In this document: positions 35,743 through 45,240 of the stretch, piece after piece
How positions within the stretch are numbered: position 1 is the first letter of the stretch
Layout: each line of letters begins with the position of its first letter
Source of the DNA: Actinoplanes sp. L3-i22
GTDB taxonomy: Bacteria > Actinomycetota > Actinomycetes > Mycobacteriales > Micromonosporaceae
Length of the DNA: 64,000 nt
Direction of reading: 5' to 3'
Assembly (NCBI RefSeq): GCF_019704555.1
Contig: NZ_AP024745.1
Coordinates: 938,501 to 1,002,500, forward strand
Program-made: the position numbers and the translations under genes
The notes under the pieces: model-generated
Told to the model about the DNA's origin: nothing
What the model saw: the letters and a program-made list of their open reading frames with translations, nothing else
Databases searched by the model: none

Positions 35743-35945
35743 CGCCTCTAACCCTAGGTCGTCACTGTGGGTAACCGCGCCGGTGCATCCTTACGGCGTC
35801 GATTACGGCAACGTAAGGCAACCACCGGTGTCGCGGACACTTTCCCGAAGCGTTCCGGGCGTACGCTCGGGGTGGACGCCGGGTATTCACGGTGTCCGAG
35901 TTCCACCGCAGCATCGGTACGTCAGAGACGCCAAGGAGATGCCTC

Positions 35946-37091
35946 GTGACCCCCGGTCGCCCCCCGCGAGTGCTGGTCGACGCCACTAGTGTCCCCGCGG
36001 ACAGAGGTGGTGTCGGCAGATATGTCGACGGATTGCTCGGAGCCCTCGCGCTGCTGGGCACGGATCGAGTGGACCTGGCCGTCGTCGCCCAGCGTTCGGA
36101 TGCGGAGCGTTACCGCCGGATGCTTCCGGAGGCGGAGGTGCTGCCCGGCCCGTCCGCGATCGCGCACCGCCCGGCCCGCCTCGCCTGGGAGCAGACCGGC
36201 CTGCCCCTGCTCGTCCAGCAGGTCGGGGCGGACGTGCTGCACTCGCCGTTCTACACCTGCCCGCTGCGGTCGAGCGTCCCGGTCACGGTCACCGTGCACG
36301 ACGCGACGTTCTTCACCGAGCCGGAGCACTACGACAACACCAAGCGAACTTTCTTCCGCAGCGCGATCAAGACGTCGCTGCGCCGCGCCGCCCGGGTGAT
36401 CGTGCCCAGCAAGGCCACCCGCGACGAGCTGATCCGCCTGCTGGACGCCGACCCCACCAAGATCGACGTGGCGTACCACGGCGTCGACCAGGCCGCCTTC
36501 CACATGCCGACCGAGGAGGAGAAGGCCCGCGTCCGGGCCCGCCTCGGCCTCGGCGACTCGGGCTACGTCGCGTTCCTCGGCGCCAAGGAGCCGCGGAAGA
36601 ACGTGCCGAACCTGATCCGCGGCTGGGCCCGCGCGGTCGCCGACTGGCCGCACCCGCCGGCCCTGGTGATCGCCGGCGGCCAGGGGCACGACGACGACAT
36701 CGACCGGGCGGTCTCCGAGGTGCCCTCGCACCTGCGCCTGCTGCGCCCGGGCTACCTGCGCTACGCGGACCTGCCGGGCTTCCTCGGCGGCTCGCTGGTC
36801 GCCTGCTACCCGTCCTTCGGCGAGGGGTTCGGCCTGCCGATCCTGGAGGCGATGGCCTGCGGCACCCCGGTGCTCACCACGCCCCGGCTCTCCCTGCCCG
36901 AGGTGGGCGGCGACGCGGTCGCCTACACCACCGAGGCGCCGGAGCGGATCGCCGAGGACCTGGCCGACCTGCTGCACGACGAGCAGCGGCGGCAGACCCT
37001 GGCGAAGGCCGGCTTCGATCGGGCGAAAGAGTTCACCTGGGCGTCAAGCGCGGAGGTACATGTAACAACGTGGAATCGAGTCGCTTCCTGA
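35946..37091 (+). CDS. Glycosyltransferase family 4
   Basis: A 381-residue GT-B enzyme. The N-terminal acceptor domain has RGGVGRYVDGLLGAL; the C-terminal donor domain has LGAKEPRKNVPNLIRGW and the EX7E-type region SFGEGFGLPILEAMACGTPV. The donor is probably GDP-mannose, since the GDP-mannose-forming gene manC follows 22 nt downstream. GTG 35946 was chosen because AAGGAG sits 7 nt before it; the intervening ATG at 35939 is in another frame. Confidence 0.9.
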   Translation: MTPGRPPRVLVDATSVPADRGGVGRYVDGLLGALALLGTDRVDLAVVAQRSDAERYRRMLPEAEVLPGPSAIAHRPARLAWEQTGLPLLVQQVGADVLHSPFYTCPLRSSVPVTVTVHDATFFTEPEHYDNTKRTFFRSAIKTSLRRAARVIVPSKATRDELIRLLDADPTKIDVAYHGVDQAAFHMPTEEEKARVRARLGLGDSGYVAFLGAKEPRKNVPNLIRGWARAVADWPHPPALVIAGGQGHDDDIDRAVSEVPSHLRLLRPGYLRYADLPGFLGGSLVACYPSFGEGFGLPILEAMACGTPVLTTPRLSLPEVGGDAVAYTTEAPERIAEDLADLLHDEQRRQTLAKAGFDRAKEFTWASSAEVHVTTWNRVAS

Positions 37092-37099
37092 GGTTCCAC

Positions 37100-37105
37100 T
37101 AAACT
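37100..37105 (+). promoter_or_regulatory. -10 box of manC
   Basis: TAAACT (TAnnnT) ends 8 nt before the ATG at 37114, so manC may have its own near-leaderless promoter in addition to readthrough from the glycosyltransferase gene. Confidence 0.4.
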
Positions 37106-37113
37106 CTGCGGCC

Positions 37114-38235
37114 ATGAGCGACGAACAGAGTGGGCTGTACGGAGTGGTTCTGGCGGGTGGCACCGGAACCCGCCTGTGGCCGCTGTCCCGCGCCGGTCAT
37201 CCCAAGTTCCTGCACCCGTTGACCGGCACCGATGCCTCCCTCCTGCAGGCCACGGTGGACCGGTTGGACACCCTCACCTCCCCCGATCGGGTCTTCGTGG
37301 TGACCGGTGTCGCGCACGCCGCCGCGGTCTCCCGGCAGCTGGCCGCGGTGCCCGACGAGAACGTGCTGGTCGAGCCGTCGCCGCGGGACTCCTGCGCGGC
37401 GATCGCGCTGGCCGCCGCGGTGATCGCGCGCCGCGACCCGGAGGCGATCATGGGCTCGTTCGCCTCCGATCACCTGATCGCCGACAAGGTCGAGTTCGCG
37501 AACGTCATCCGCAAGGCGATGGCGGGCGCGCGGACCGGCCTGCTGATGACGCTCGGCATCACGCCGACCCGCCCGGAGACCGGCTACGGCTACCTGCAGT
37601 GCGGCGGTGAGCTGCTGGAGGACGGCCCGGTGCTTCAGGTCGAGGAGTTCAAGGAGAAGCCGTCGTACGACATCGCCGAGTCGTACGTGAAGTCCGGCAA
37701 CTACCTGTGGAACGCCGGCATGTTCGTCTGGCGCGCCGACGTGTTCCTGGCCGAGCTGGCCCGGCAGCAGCCGCAGCTGGCCGCCGGCGTCAGCCGGATC
37801 GCCCAGGCGTGGGGCACCGCCGAGCAGGAGGAGGTGCTCGGCGAGGTCTGGCCGACCCTGCCCCGCATCTCGGTGGACTACGCGGTGATGGAGGGCGCGG
37901 CCACCGTCGGCCGGGTCGCCACCGTCCCGGGTGACTTCGGGTGGAACGACGTCGGCGACTTCCACACCCTCGGCGAGGTGCTCACCGCCGACCCGTCCGG
38001 CAACGTGGTGGTCGGCAACGACACCGGCGGCGAGCGGCCCACCGTGCTGCTGCGCGACACCGAGAACCTGGTCGTCGTGCCCGGCTCGGGCCGCCTGGTG
38101 GCCGCGATGGGCGTCCGCGACCTGGTCATCGTCGACACCGCCGACGCGGTGCTGATCTGCCCGCGCGAGCGCGCGCAGGAGGTCAAGAGCCTGGTCGACC
38201 AGCTCAAGGAGCTCGGCCAGCACGGCTACATCTGA
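37114..38235 (+). CDS. manC: Mannose-1-phosphate guanylyltransferase
   Basis: A 373-residue GDP-mannose pyrophosphorylase of the single-function type. Hallmarks are GVVLAGGTGTRLWPLSR with the pyrophosphate-binding PKF that follows, FASDHLI, the FKEKP loop, NYLWNAGMFVW and PGDFGWNDVGD. It converts mannose-1-phosphate and GTP to GDP-mannose for glycosylation and lipomannan-type polymers. The same pathway is continued by manB and manA 16-20 kb away in the window. It ends in a strong hairpin. Confidence 0.95.
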   Translation: MSDEQSGLYGVVLAGGTGTRLWPLSRAGHPKFLHPLTGTDASLLQATVDRLDTLTSPDRVFVVTGVAHAAAVSRQLAAVPDENVLVEPSPRDSCAAIALAAAVIARRDPEAIMGSFASDHLIADKVEFANVIRKAMAGARTGLLMTLGITPTRPETGYGYLQCGGELLEDGPVLQVEEFKEKPSYDIAESYVKSGNYLWNAGMFVWRADVFLAELARQQPQLAAGVSRIAQAWGTAEQEEVLGEVWPTLPRISVDYAVMEGAATVGRVATVPGDFGWNDVGDFHTLGEVLTADPSGNVVVGNDTGGERPTVLLRDTENLVVVPGSGRLVAAMGVRDLVIVDTADAVLICPRERAQEVKSLVDQLKELGQHGYI

Positions 38236-38236
38236 G

Positions 38237-38266
38237 GGTTCAGGGCCGCCGCGGCGGCCCTGAACC
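38237..38266. terminator. Bidirectional terminator between manC and DUF4232 gene
   Basis: A perfect 30-nt palindrome: arm GGTTCAGGGCCGCC (38237-38250), GC centre, complementary arm 38253-38266. It lies 1 nt after the manC stop and 4 nt before the end of the convergent gene. Confidence 0.85.
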
Positions 38267-38270
38267 ACCG

Positions 38271-38936
38271 TCACCAGGCGACGACGCCCTGGTTGCTCGG
38301 CTGCAGCGTGCCGATCTGCAGGGACTTCATGGTGATCCCGCTGCGCTCGGCGGCCGGGAAGCCCTCCAGCGTGGCGACCGGCCCGTCGGTGGACGCCTCC
38401 AGGTTGTACCGCATGGTGTTGCCCACGCCGCAGCTCCCGTCCGCCTTGTCGCAGGGGACCCACTTGATGCCGGCGAACGCCGAGGTGCCCGGCTTGACGG
38501 TGAACGCCTCGGCCGGCCCCGGCTGGTTGACCTTCTTCGTCGGCACCGCGACCACCTCGTCGGCAGCGTTGACCAGCGAGATCGCCACCCAGCCGTCGAG
38601 CGTGCAGGCGCTCTTGCCGTCGTTGGTCAGGACCACCATCGCCTTCTGCGCGGTCGCGGTCCCGTCCGGCTGCAGGGCGATCGCGGTCTTCAGGTCCGCG
38701 CTGCGACACGCGGCGGCCTTCGTGCCGGTCTGGGCGGCGCCGGTCGTCTTGGTCTTCGCGGTCGCCGGCGTGCCGCCGGTGGTGGCGGTCGGCGCCGCGG
38801 CCGAGGAAGCCGGGGCCGCCGAGGACGCCGAGACGGTCGCGGCCGGGGCGGCAGTCGTCGCGTCCCCGCCGGAACAGCCGGTCGCCAGGCCGATCACGAG
38901 CAGGGCCGGGACGGCCAACTTCAGAGCGTCGCGCAT
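38271..38936 (-). CDS. DUF4232 lipoprotein
   Basis: About 221 residues: lipoprotein signal (LAVPALLVIGLATGCSGG, lipobox LATGC), an Ala/Thr/Ser-rich linker, then a DUF4232 beta-sandwich (about 75-221) with CRSADLKTAI, SACTLDGWVAIS, WVPCDKADG and four Cys likely forming disulphides. It should be anchored outside the membrane; the function of DUF4232 is not known. ATG 38936 gives the best signal peptide; ATG 38951 is an alternative whose GAGG lies in the 3' arm of a hairpin. Confidence 0.82.
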   Translation of the reverse strand: MRDALKLAVPALLVIGLATGCSGGDATTAAPAATVSASSAAPASSAAAPTATTGGTPATAKTKTTGAAQTGTKAAACRSADLKTAIALQPDGTATAQKAMVVLTNDGKSACTLDGWVAISLVNAADEVVAVPTKKVNQPGPAEAFTVKPGTSAFAGIKWVPCDKADGSCGVGNTMRYNLEASTDGPVATLEGFPAAERSGITMKSLQIGTLQPSNQGVVAW

Positions 38937-38954
38937 GTCGTCTCTCACCATGTT

Positions 38955-38977
38955 CCTCAGTCGCGGATCAACTGAGG
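38955..38977 (-). promoter_or_regulatory. Hairpin masking a possible ribosome site of the DUF4232 gene
   Basis: CCTCAGT and ACTGAGG (38955-38961 and 38971-38977) pair with a 9-nt loop. On the minus-strand mRNA the 3' arm contains GAGG, which lies 3 nt before the upstream ATG candidate (38951). Confidence 0.4.
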
Positions 38978-38990
38978 ACGATCATGTCGG

Positions 38991-39015
38991 CCGGGCCGGA
39001 CCACGAACGGCCCGG
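38991..39015 (-). terminator. Hairpin after the F420/Nudix operon
   Basis: CCGGGCCG (38991-38998) pairs with CGGCCCGG (39008-39015), loop 9 nt, 39 nt beyond the Nudix stop. It probably separates that transcript from the DUF4232 gene. Confidence 0.55.
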
Positions 39016-39053
39016 TCCGCCCCGTCGGCATGAACCTGGGAGAAACCGCACAC

Positions 39054-39608
39054 TCAGCGCAAGCGGGCCCGGGCCGGCTCGATCTGCTGGACCACGCCGG
39101 CCGCGAGCGGGCTGGGCAGCGCGTCGGTGGTGAACCAGGCCAGGTCGGACGACTCGTCGCTGATCTGCTCGACCGCACCGGTCGGCGCGCGCAGCAGAAA
39201 ACGTACGTCGAAATGGGTGGAAGCCGTCGCCGGCGCGCCCTCCGCGGCCCCGCAGCGGACCTCGTGGATGTCGATGTCGATCGGCTCCGGGTCGAGGAGC
39301 AGGCCGGCGATGCCGGACTCCTCGGTCGCCTCGCGCAGCGCCGCGGCGGCCAGCGTCGCGTCGCCGGCCTCGCAGTGCCCGCCGAGCTGCATCCACAGGC
39401 CGAGCCGGCCGTGCAGGCAGAGCAGGATCCGCCCGGCGTCGTCGACGATCAGCGCGCTGGCGGTGACGTGCCCGGCCCGGTGCGCCCGGGTCATCGCGGC
39501 CGGGCCGTCGGCGAGCAGGCCGAGGGTGCGCTTGCGGTTCAGCTCGGCCGTCTCGGACGTGGCCGTCCAGTCGGTCAGCGTGTGGACGGCATCTTCGTAC
39601 AGGCTCAT
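39054..39608 (-). CDS. Nudix hydrolase
   Basis: A 184-residue Nudix protein. The box reads GGHCEAGDATLAAAALREAT then EESGI; the REUxEExGU part that holds the metal-binding Glu residues is intact, while the first Gly/Glu positions follow the GGHxExGD variant common in actinobacteria. It should cleave a nucleoside diphosphate-linked compound; the substrate is unknown. Its ATG overlaps the cofE stop by 4 nt, so it is in the F420 operon; a housekeeping or F420-intermediate role is only a guess. Confidence 0.9.
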   Translation of the reverse strand: MSLYEDAVHTLTDWTATSETAELNRKRTLGLLADGPAAMTRAHRAGHVTASALIVDDAGRILLCLHGRLGLWMQLGGHCEAGDATLAAAALREATEESGIAGLLLDPEPIDIDIHEVRCGAAEGAPATASTHFDVRFLLRAPTGAVEQISDESSDLAWFTTDALPSPLAAGVVQQIEPARARLR

Positions 39609-40624
39609 GCCGGGTCTCCGAAGGTGATCGTCACGCCGCTGTCGTCGAACTCGATGCTGCTGGTCAGCCCGTCGGCGGCGAGCGCCGCCCGGAGCCGGTG
39701 GGCGTCCGCGCCCAGGCGGATCAGATCGGCGGGCGCGGGCCCGGCCGGGGTCAATCGAATGGTCGGGGTGACGGCTTGGATGCCGGTGCCGACCGTGACG
39801 ATCTCGGCGAGCCGGTCGAGGGCCAGGCCGGCCCGGTCGGCGCCGGCCTCCCGGACCGCGACCTCGTCGCCGAGGTAGGCCGCGTCCTCCAGGCCCTGGG
39901 CGCGGGCCTCGGCGGTGCCCAGGCTGAACATGTCGCTCGCGCCGTCCCGGATCAGCACCGCGACGCCCGCGTCGGCCTCGCCGCGCCGGACCGGATAGCC
40001 GCGGACCACGGCCACCGGCACCTGGTCACACTTGCCCTTGACCAGCTCGGCCGCGCCGGACAGCTCGTCCACCACGGCCATCTGGGTGAGGCTGAGCTCG
40101 TTGCCGTAGGGATCGGTCTGCCCCCGATGGTCGAGGAGCGCGTCGATCCCGGCCGCCCCGAGGGCCACGTCGGTCAGCCCGTTGCGCCAGGCCCGGCCCA
40201 TCGTGTCGGAGATGATCACCGCGACGTCCAGCCCGCGCACGGCCAGGTCGGCGCGCAGTTTCCGCGCGGATGCGTCCGGGTCGGCCGGCAGCAGGACCAG
40301 GTGGGTCTTGTCCACGTTCGACGCGTCGATGCCGGCCGCGGCCATCACGAAGCCGTGGTGGGTCTGCACGATCGTGGTCGGTCCGCGGCGGGCGACCACC
40401 CGGGCGGTCTCCGACTCCAGGGCGCGGACCCGGGCCTCCTCGCGTTCCGGGCCGTCGGCCGGCACCTCGACCAGCCGGCCCTCCGCCTTCGACACGATCT
40501 TGCTGGTCACCACCAGCACGTCGTCGTCGCGCAGCCAGGGCGCGGCCGTGGTGATCAGCTCGGCCAGGTCGTCGCCGGTGGTGACGTCGCCGATGCCCTC
40601 GACCGGAAGGATCTCCAGTCTCAT
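39605..40624 (-). CDS. cofE: Coenzyme F420-0:L-glutamate ligase (CofE domain without FbiB nitroreductase domain)
   Basis: A 339-residue protein. Residues about 1-245 are a CofE gamma-glutamyl ligase that adds glutamates to F420-0 with GTP (VVTSKIVSKAEGR, ISDTMGRAWRNGLTDVALG, DELSGAAELVKGK). Mycobacterial FbiB continues with an FMN nitroreductase-like domain of about 200 residues; here that is replaced by a tail of about 95 residues beginning after MFSLGTAEA with no flavin motif. It is coupled to cofD upstream (ATGA overlap) and to the Nudix gene downstream. Confidence 0.9.
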   Translation of the reverse strand: MRLEILPVEGIGDVTTGDDLAELITTAAPWLRDDDVLVVTSKIVSKAEGRLVEVPADGPEREEARVRALESETARVVARRGPTTIVQTHHGFVMAAAGIDASNVDKTHLVLLPADPDASARKLRADLAVRGLDVAVIISDTMGRAWRNGLTDVALGAAGIDALLDHRGQTDPYGNELSLTQMAVVDELSGAAELVKGKCDQVPVAVVRGYPVRRGEADAGVAVLIRDGASDMFSLGTAEARAQGLEDAAYLGDEVAVREAGADRAGLALDRLAEIVTVGTGIQAVTPTIRLTPAGPAPADLIRLGADAHRLRAALAADGLTSSIEFDDSGVTITFGDPA

Positions 40625-41571
40625 CGGGCCAGCTCCAGCGCGTCGGCGACCATCCGGGTGGTCAGCGCCTCGTCCTTCATCCAGAGCGGCACCGCGCGGG
40701 TCCGCACGCCGGAGATCTCCACGCCGGCGTCGGACGTGTCGACCAGCCAGCCGTCGAGCAGCCCGCCGTCGCGGCGCGGCCCGTACATCCGGCCGACGCC
40801 GCCGGCGCTGACCTCGACCTCCAGCGTGGCCAGGCACTTGTCGGCCATCCCCCGGACGGGTGAACCACCGATGATCGGGGAGACCCCGACGACCGGCGCC
40901 GGGCCACTGATCAGCGCCTCCCGGATCTGCGGCACGGCCAGGATCGGCGCGATGCTGACGACCGGGTTGCTGGGGGCCAGCAGGATCACGTCGGCCCGGG
41001 CGAGCGCGTCGAGCACGCCGGCGGCCGGCTTGGCGTTCTCCGCGCCGCGGAAGACGAACCGGTGCGTCGGCACCTCGCCGCGGTAGCGCACCCACCACTC
41101 CTGGAAGTGGATCGCCTTGCGCTCGCCGTCGACGTCGACCACGACGTGCGTCTCGAGCCGGTCGTCGGTGGCCGGCAGCATCTCGATCCCGGGCTGCCAG
41201 CGCTCGCACAGCGCGGCGGTTACCTGGGAGAGCGGGAAACCGGCGTTGAGCATGCTGGTGCGCACCAGGTGGGTGGCGGTGTCCTTGTCGCCGAGGCCGA
41301 ACCAGGACGGCTCGACGCCGTACTTCGCCAGCTCCTCCTTGACGACCCAGCTCTCCCCGACCCGGCCCCAGCCGCGTTCCGGGTCGGCCGCGCCGCCCAG
41401 CGTGTACATCACGCTGTCCAGATCCGGGCAGATCTGCAGCCCGTGCATCCGGACGTCGTCGCCGACGTTGACCACCGCCGTGACCTCGGCGCCGATGGCA
41501 CGGGCGTGCGCACGCACGCCGACGAGGAACCGGGCGCCGCCGATACCCCCGGTAAGTACCGCGATCCGCAT
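40621..41571 (-). CDS. cofD: 2-phospho-L-lactate (or phosphoenolpyruvate) transferase
   Basis: A 316-residue CofD/FbiA. The start MRIAVLTGGIGGARFLVG is the family N-terminus, followed by VNVGDDVRMHGLQICPDLDS, the WFGLGDKD loop and LLAPSNPVVSIAPIL. It joins the GDP- or GPPP-type activated C3 acid to the riboflavin-like precursor FO, giving (dehydro-)F420-0. The precursor FO is made by fbiC, which lies divergently 1.1 kb away, so most of the F420 pathway is here; cofC/fbiD is not in the window. Confidence 0.94.
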   Translation of the reverse strand: MRIAVLTGGIGGARFLVGVRAHARAIGAEVTAVVNVGDDVRMHGLQICPDLDSVMYTLGGAADPERGWGRVGESWVVKEELAKYGVEPSWFGLGDKDTATHLVRTSMLNAGFPLSQVTAALCERWQPGIEMLPATDDRLETHVVVDVDGERKAIHFQEWWVRYRGEVPTHRFVFRGAENAKPAAGVLDALARADVILLAPSNPVVSIAPILAVPQIREALISGPAPVVGVSPIIGGSPVRGMADKCLATLEVEVSAGGVGRMYGPRRDGGLLDGWLVDTSDAGVEISGVRTRAVPLWMKDEALTTRMVADALELAR

Positions 41572-41664
41572 CAGCCCATCCTCTCCCACCCGCGTCGCCG
41601 GGCCGGTTGCCGGGTGGCGGTTTACTCTGGGCGAACCTCGATCACCGTACGTCCGGGAGTAACC

Positions 41665-42603
41665 GTGACCAGTCCACCGCAGCCCACACCGGCCGAAGGC
41701 AAGCCGATCGGCCAGTTCCTGACTCCCCTCCGCGACCTCGCCGCGTACGTTCTGGTCGGCGCTCCGGCGGTGTTCCTGCTCGCCGCTGTGATCAACCTGC
41801 TCGGCGACAACTTCGGCGCCCGTACGGCGGCCAGCTTCGGCGGCTTCATCAGCCTGGAGACGGTCGGCATGCCGCTGGCCGCGGTGCTGCTGGCGCTCGG
41901 CCTGAAGCCGGTCCACCCCAAGGCTCGGCTGATCACGCTGGCCGCGCTCGTCGAGTACGGCGTGATGGCCTTCTTCGGCGTGATCTTCGGCCTGCTGTTC
42001 GGCGTGATCAACATCGCGTCGTACGACGCGGCCGGCGCCTTCACCGCGCTGCTCGCCCGGGTCGCTTGGCTCGGCGTGTTCGGGCTGGCGGCGTACGTGG
42101 TGTTCCAGATCTGGCGGGGCGTCTACATGGTGCCGAAGCCGAAGATGCCGCCGGGCGTCTACGGGCAGCCGCAGGCGCCGTACGGGCAGCAGCCCTACGG
42201 CCAGCAGCCTCCGTACGGCCAGCAGTACGGTCAGCCGCCGTTCCCGCAGCAGCCGCAGCAGCCGCAGCCGGGGACGTACGGTCAGCCGCCGGCGTACCAG
42301 CCGGGCACCTACGGCCAGCCGCCGTCGTCGCCGCCGGCCCAGCCGGGCTGGAACAACCCGCCGGTCGCGGCCCCGCCGGTGGGCAGCACCCCGACGCCGG
42401 CCTCCGCGCCGCCCGCGTCCGCGCCGCCGGCCGGGTTCCCCGCGCCGTCCACGCCGTTCGGCGCGCCGGCCCCGGCCGCGCCGTTCGCCGATCCGACGCA
42501 GGTCGTGCCGCGTGCGGAGCCGGCTCCGATCGACCGGACGAGCAAGCTTCCGGACGACCGGCCGGGCTTCGGTCCCGCCGATTCGGACCCGCCCCGGCAG
42601 TAA
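41665..42603 (+). CDS. Membrane protein with Gly/Tyr/Gln/Pro-rich C-terminal tail
   Basis: A 312-residue protein with about four TM helices in residues 20-150 (AYVLVGAPAVFLLAAVINLL, AALVEYGVMAFFGVIFGLLF, LGVFGLAAYVVFQIW) and a long disordered tail dominated by YGQPP/YGQQP repeats. Such tails occur in several actinobacterial membrane proteins and may drive clustering; no family is assigned. GTG 41665 has GGGAG 5 nt upstream. It is divergent from cofD and 95 nt before fbiC, separated by a long hairpin. Confidence 0.75.
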   Translation: MTSPPQPTPAEGKPIGQFLTPLRDLAAYVLVGAPAVFLLAAVINLLGDNFGARTAASFGGFISLETVGMPLAAVLLALGLKPVHPKARLITLAALVEYGVMAFFGVIFGLLFGVINIASYDAAGAFTALLARVAWLGVFGLAAYVVFQIWRGVYMVPKPKMPPGVYGQPQAPYGQQPYGQQPPYGQQYGQPPFPQQPQQPQPGTYGQPPAYQPGTYGQPPSSPPAQPGWNNPPVAAPPVGSTPTPASAPPASAPPAGFPAPSTPFGAPAPAAPFADPTQVVPRAEPAPIDRTSKLPDDRPGFGPADSDPPRQ

Positions 42604-42609
42604 TTCCCT

Positions 42610-42658
42610 GTCCACAGGCTCGGCTTGGTGTTTCACGACACTTCGCGGGCCTGTGGAC
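42610..42658. terminator. Long hairpin between membrane protein gene and fbiC
   Basis: GTCCACAGGC (42610-42619) pairs exactly with GCCTGTGGAC (42649-42658); the loop contains a further GTG/CAC stem. It is 6 nt after the stop and may end the upstream transcript before the fbiC promoter. Confidence 0.55.
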
Positions 42659-42686
42659 GGTGGCGGCGGTCGAAACGATTCCGGTC

Positions 42687-42692
42687 TAGGTT
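42687..42692 (+). promoter_or_regulatory. -10 box of fbiC
   Basis: TAGGTT (TAnnnT) ends 6 nt before the GTG at 42699; no ribosome site, so leaderless. Confidence 0.5.
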
Positions 42693-42698
42693 GTTTTC

Positions 42699-45197
42699 GT
42701 GGCAGAGGTCAACCAGGCACCGACCGAGGCGAGCATCCGACGTGCGCTGCGTCGGGCCGCTGACGGTAAAGCGATCGACGTCGACGAGGCGACCGCGCTG
42801 CTCGCCGCGACCGGCGACCAGTTCGAGGAGCTGCTGGCCATCGCCGGCGGCATCCGGGACGCCGGCCTGCGCGAGGCCGGGCGGCCGGGCGTGGTGACGT
42901 TCTCGAAAAAGGTCTTCATCCCGCTCACCCGGCTCTGCCAGGACCGATGTCACTACTGCACGTTCGCCACCGTGCCGCACCGGCTGCCGGCCGCGTTCCT
43001 GGAGCGCGACGAGGTGCTGGAGATCGCCCGGCAGGGCGCCGCGCAGGGCTGCAAGGAGGCCCTGTTCACGCTCGGCGACCGGCCCGAGGAGCGCTGGCCC
43101 GCGGCCCGGCAGTGGCTGGACGAGCGGGGCTACGACTCCACCCTCGACTACGTGCGGGCCTGCGCCATCGCGGTGCTGGAGGAGACCGGCCTGCTGCCGC
43201 ACCTCAACCCGGGCGTGATGAGCTGGGCCGAGCTGCAGCGGCTCAAGCCGGTCGCGCCGAGCATGGGCATGATGCTGGAGACCACCGCCACCCGGCTGTG
43301 GTCCGAGCCCGGCGGGCCGCACTACGGCTCACCGGACAAGGAGCCCGCGGTCCGGCTCCGGGTGCTCGAGGACGCCGGCCGGGTCGGCGTGCCGTTCACC
43401 ACCGGCATCCTGATCGGCATCGGGGAGACGCCGGCCGAGCGGGTCGACGCGCTGTTCGCGATGCGCCGGGTCGCCCGCGAGTTCGGGCACATCCAGGAGC
43501 TCATCATCCAGAATTTCCGCGCCAAGCCGGACACGGCGATGCGCGGGATGCCCGATGCCGAGCTGCGTGAGCTGGCCGCCACGGTCGCCGTCGGCCGGGT
43601 CATCGCCGGCCCACGGGCCCGCATCCAGGCCCCGCCGAACCTGATCGACGACGAGTTCGCGCTGCTCCTGCGCGCCGGGATCGACGACTGGGGCGGGGTG
43701 TCCCCGGTGACGCCCGACCACGTCAACCCCGAGCGCCCGTGGCCGCAGATCGCCCAGCTGGCCGAGCGGTCCGCGGCCGCCGGGTTCACCCTCCGCGAGC
43801 GCCTCACGATCTACCCGGAATATGTGCGGCGTGGCGACGAGGGCTGGCTCGATCCGCGTCTGGCCGCCCACGTGGCCGCGCTCGCCGGGCCGGACGGGCT
43901 GGCCCGCGAGGACGCCCCGGTGGTCGGCCGGCCCTGGCAGGAGCCGGAGGAGACGTTCGAGACCGGGCGTACCGACCTGCACGAGGCGATCGACACCGAG
44001 GGCCGCACCGGCGACCGCCGGTCCGACTTCGACTTCGTCTACGGCGACTGGGACGAGGTCGCCGCGCACGTCAAGAGCGCCCCGGCGAACGTGCCGACCG
44101 ACGTGCTCGCCGGGCTCAAGCTCGCCTCCACCGATCCGGCCGCGCTGCTGCTGCCGGAGCACGAGGACAAGGCGATGGCGCTGTTCAACGCGGACGGCAG
44201 CGCCCTCGACGAGCTCGCCCGGATCGCCGACGACCTGCGCAAGCATGTCAACGGCGACGACATCACCTACGTGGTGAACCGCAACATCAACTTCTCCAAC
44301 GTCTGCTACGTGGGCTGCCGGTTCTGCGCGTTCGCCCAGCGGGAGAAGGACGCTGACGCGTACCGGCTCTCCGTCGAGCAGGTCGCCGACCGGGCCGAGG
44401 AGGCGTGGCGGGACGGCGCGTCCGAGGTGTGCATGCAGGGCGGCATCGACCCGAAGATGCCGGTGACGGCGTACGCGGATCTGGTCCGCGCCGTCAAGCA
44501 GCGCGTCCCCGGCATGCACGTCCACGCGTATTCGCCGATGGAGATCGTCACGGCCGCGTCCAAGGCCGGGGTGTCGCTCAAGGAGTGGCTCACCGACCTG
44601 CGCGAGGCCGGCCTGGGCACCATCCCGGGCACCGCGGCCGAGATCCTCGACGACGACGTCCGCTGGGTGCTGACCAAGGGCAAGCTGCCCACCGCCACCT
44701 GGGTCGACGTGGTCACCACGGCCCACCAGGTCGGGATCCGCTCCAGCTCCACGATGATGTACGGGCACGTCGACCACCCGCGGCAGTGGCTCGGCCACTT
44801 CCGGGTGCTGGCCGGCATCCAGGACGTGACCGGCGGCCTCACCGAGTTCGTGGCGTTGCCGTTCATCCACACCAACGCCCCGATCTACCTGGCCGGCATC
44901 GCCCGCCCCGGCCCCACCTGGCGGGAGAACCGGGTCGTCCACGCGATGGCCCGGGTCCTCCTGCACGGCCGGGTCGACAACATCCAGTGCTCCTGGGTCA
45001 AACTCGGCGACGAGGGCACCCGGGTGATGCTCAACAGCGGCTGCAACGACCTGGGCGGCACGCTGATGGAGGAGACCATCTCCCGGATGGCCGGCTCGGA
45101 ACACGGCTCCGCCCGCACGGTCGCCGAGCTCAAGGAACTGGCCGCGGCGGCGGGGCGCCCCGCGGTCGAACGCACCACGGTCTACGGCCGCCGCTGA
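42699..45197 (+). CDS. fbiC: FO synthase, fused CofG-CofH radical SAM enzyme
   Basis: An 832-residue fusion that builds the deazaflavin FO from tyrosine and 5-amino-6-ribitylaminouracil. Two radical SAM cores are present: the CofG part at the N-terminus with CQDRCHYC (C80, C84, C87) and the CofH part with CYVGCRFC (C536, C540, C543). Both clusters are intact. The order CofG then CofH matches actinobacterial FbiC. It lies divergent from cofD/cofE and is followed by a strong terminator and a repeat-rich gap. Confidence 0.97.
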   Translation: MAEVNQAPTEASIRRALRRAADGKAIDVDEATALLAATGDQFEELLAIAGGIRDAGLREAGRPGVVTFSKKVFIPLTRLCQDRCHYCTFATVPHRLPAAFLERDEVLEIARQGAAQGCKEALFTLGDRPEERWPAARQWLDERGYDSTLDYVRACAIAVLEETGLLPHLNPGVMSWAELQRLKPVAPSMGMMLETTATRLWSEPGGPHYGSPDKEPAVRLRVLEDAGRVGVPFTTGILIGIGETPAERVDALFAMRRVAREFGHIQELIIQNFRAKPDTAMRGMPDAELRELAATVAVGRVIAGPRARIQAPPNLIDDEFALLLRAGIDDWGGVSPVTPDHVNPERPWPQIAQLAERSAAAGFTLRERLTIYPEYVRRGDEGWLDPRLAAHVAALAGPDGLAREDAPVVGRPWQEPEETFETGRTDLHEAIDTEGRTGDRRSDFDFVYGDWDEVAAHVKSAPANVPTDVLAGLKLASTDPAALLLPEHEDKAMALFNADGSALDELARIADDLRKHVNGDDITYVVNRNINFSNVCYVGCRFCAFAQREKDADAYRLSVEQVADRAEEAWRDGASEVCMQGGIDPKMPVTAYADLVRAVKQRVPGMHVHAYSPMEIVTAASKAGVSLKEWLTDLREAGLGTIPGTAAEILDDDVRWVLTKGKLPTATWVDVVTTAHQVGIRSSSTMMYGHVDHPRQWLGHFRVLAGIQDVTGGLTEFVALPFIHTNAPIYLAGIARPGPTWRENRVVHAMARVLLHGRVDNIQCSWVKLGDEGTRVMLNSGCNDLGGTLMEETISRMAGSEHGSARTVAELKELAAAAGRPAVERTTVYGRR

Positions 45198-45204
45198 CGG
45201 CACC

Positions 45205-45235
45205 GGCAGCGGGCGGCCATCCACCGCCCGCTGCC
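45205..45235 (+). terminator. fbiC terminator
   Basis: GGCAGCGGGCGG (45205-45216) and CCGCCCGCTGCC (45224-45235) form a perfect 12-bp stem with a 7-nt loop, 8 nt after the stop codon. Confidence 0.85.
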
Positions 45236-45240
45236 GCCCG

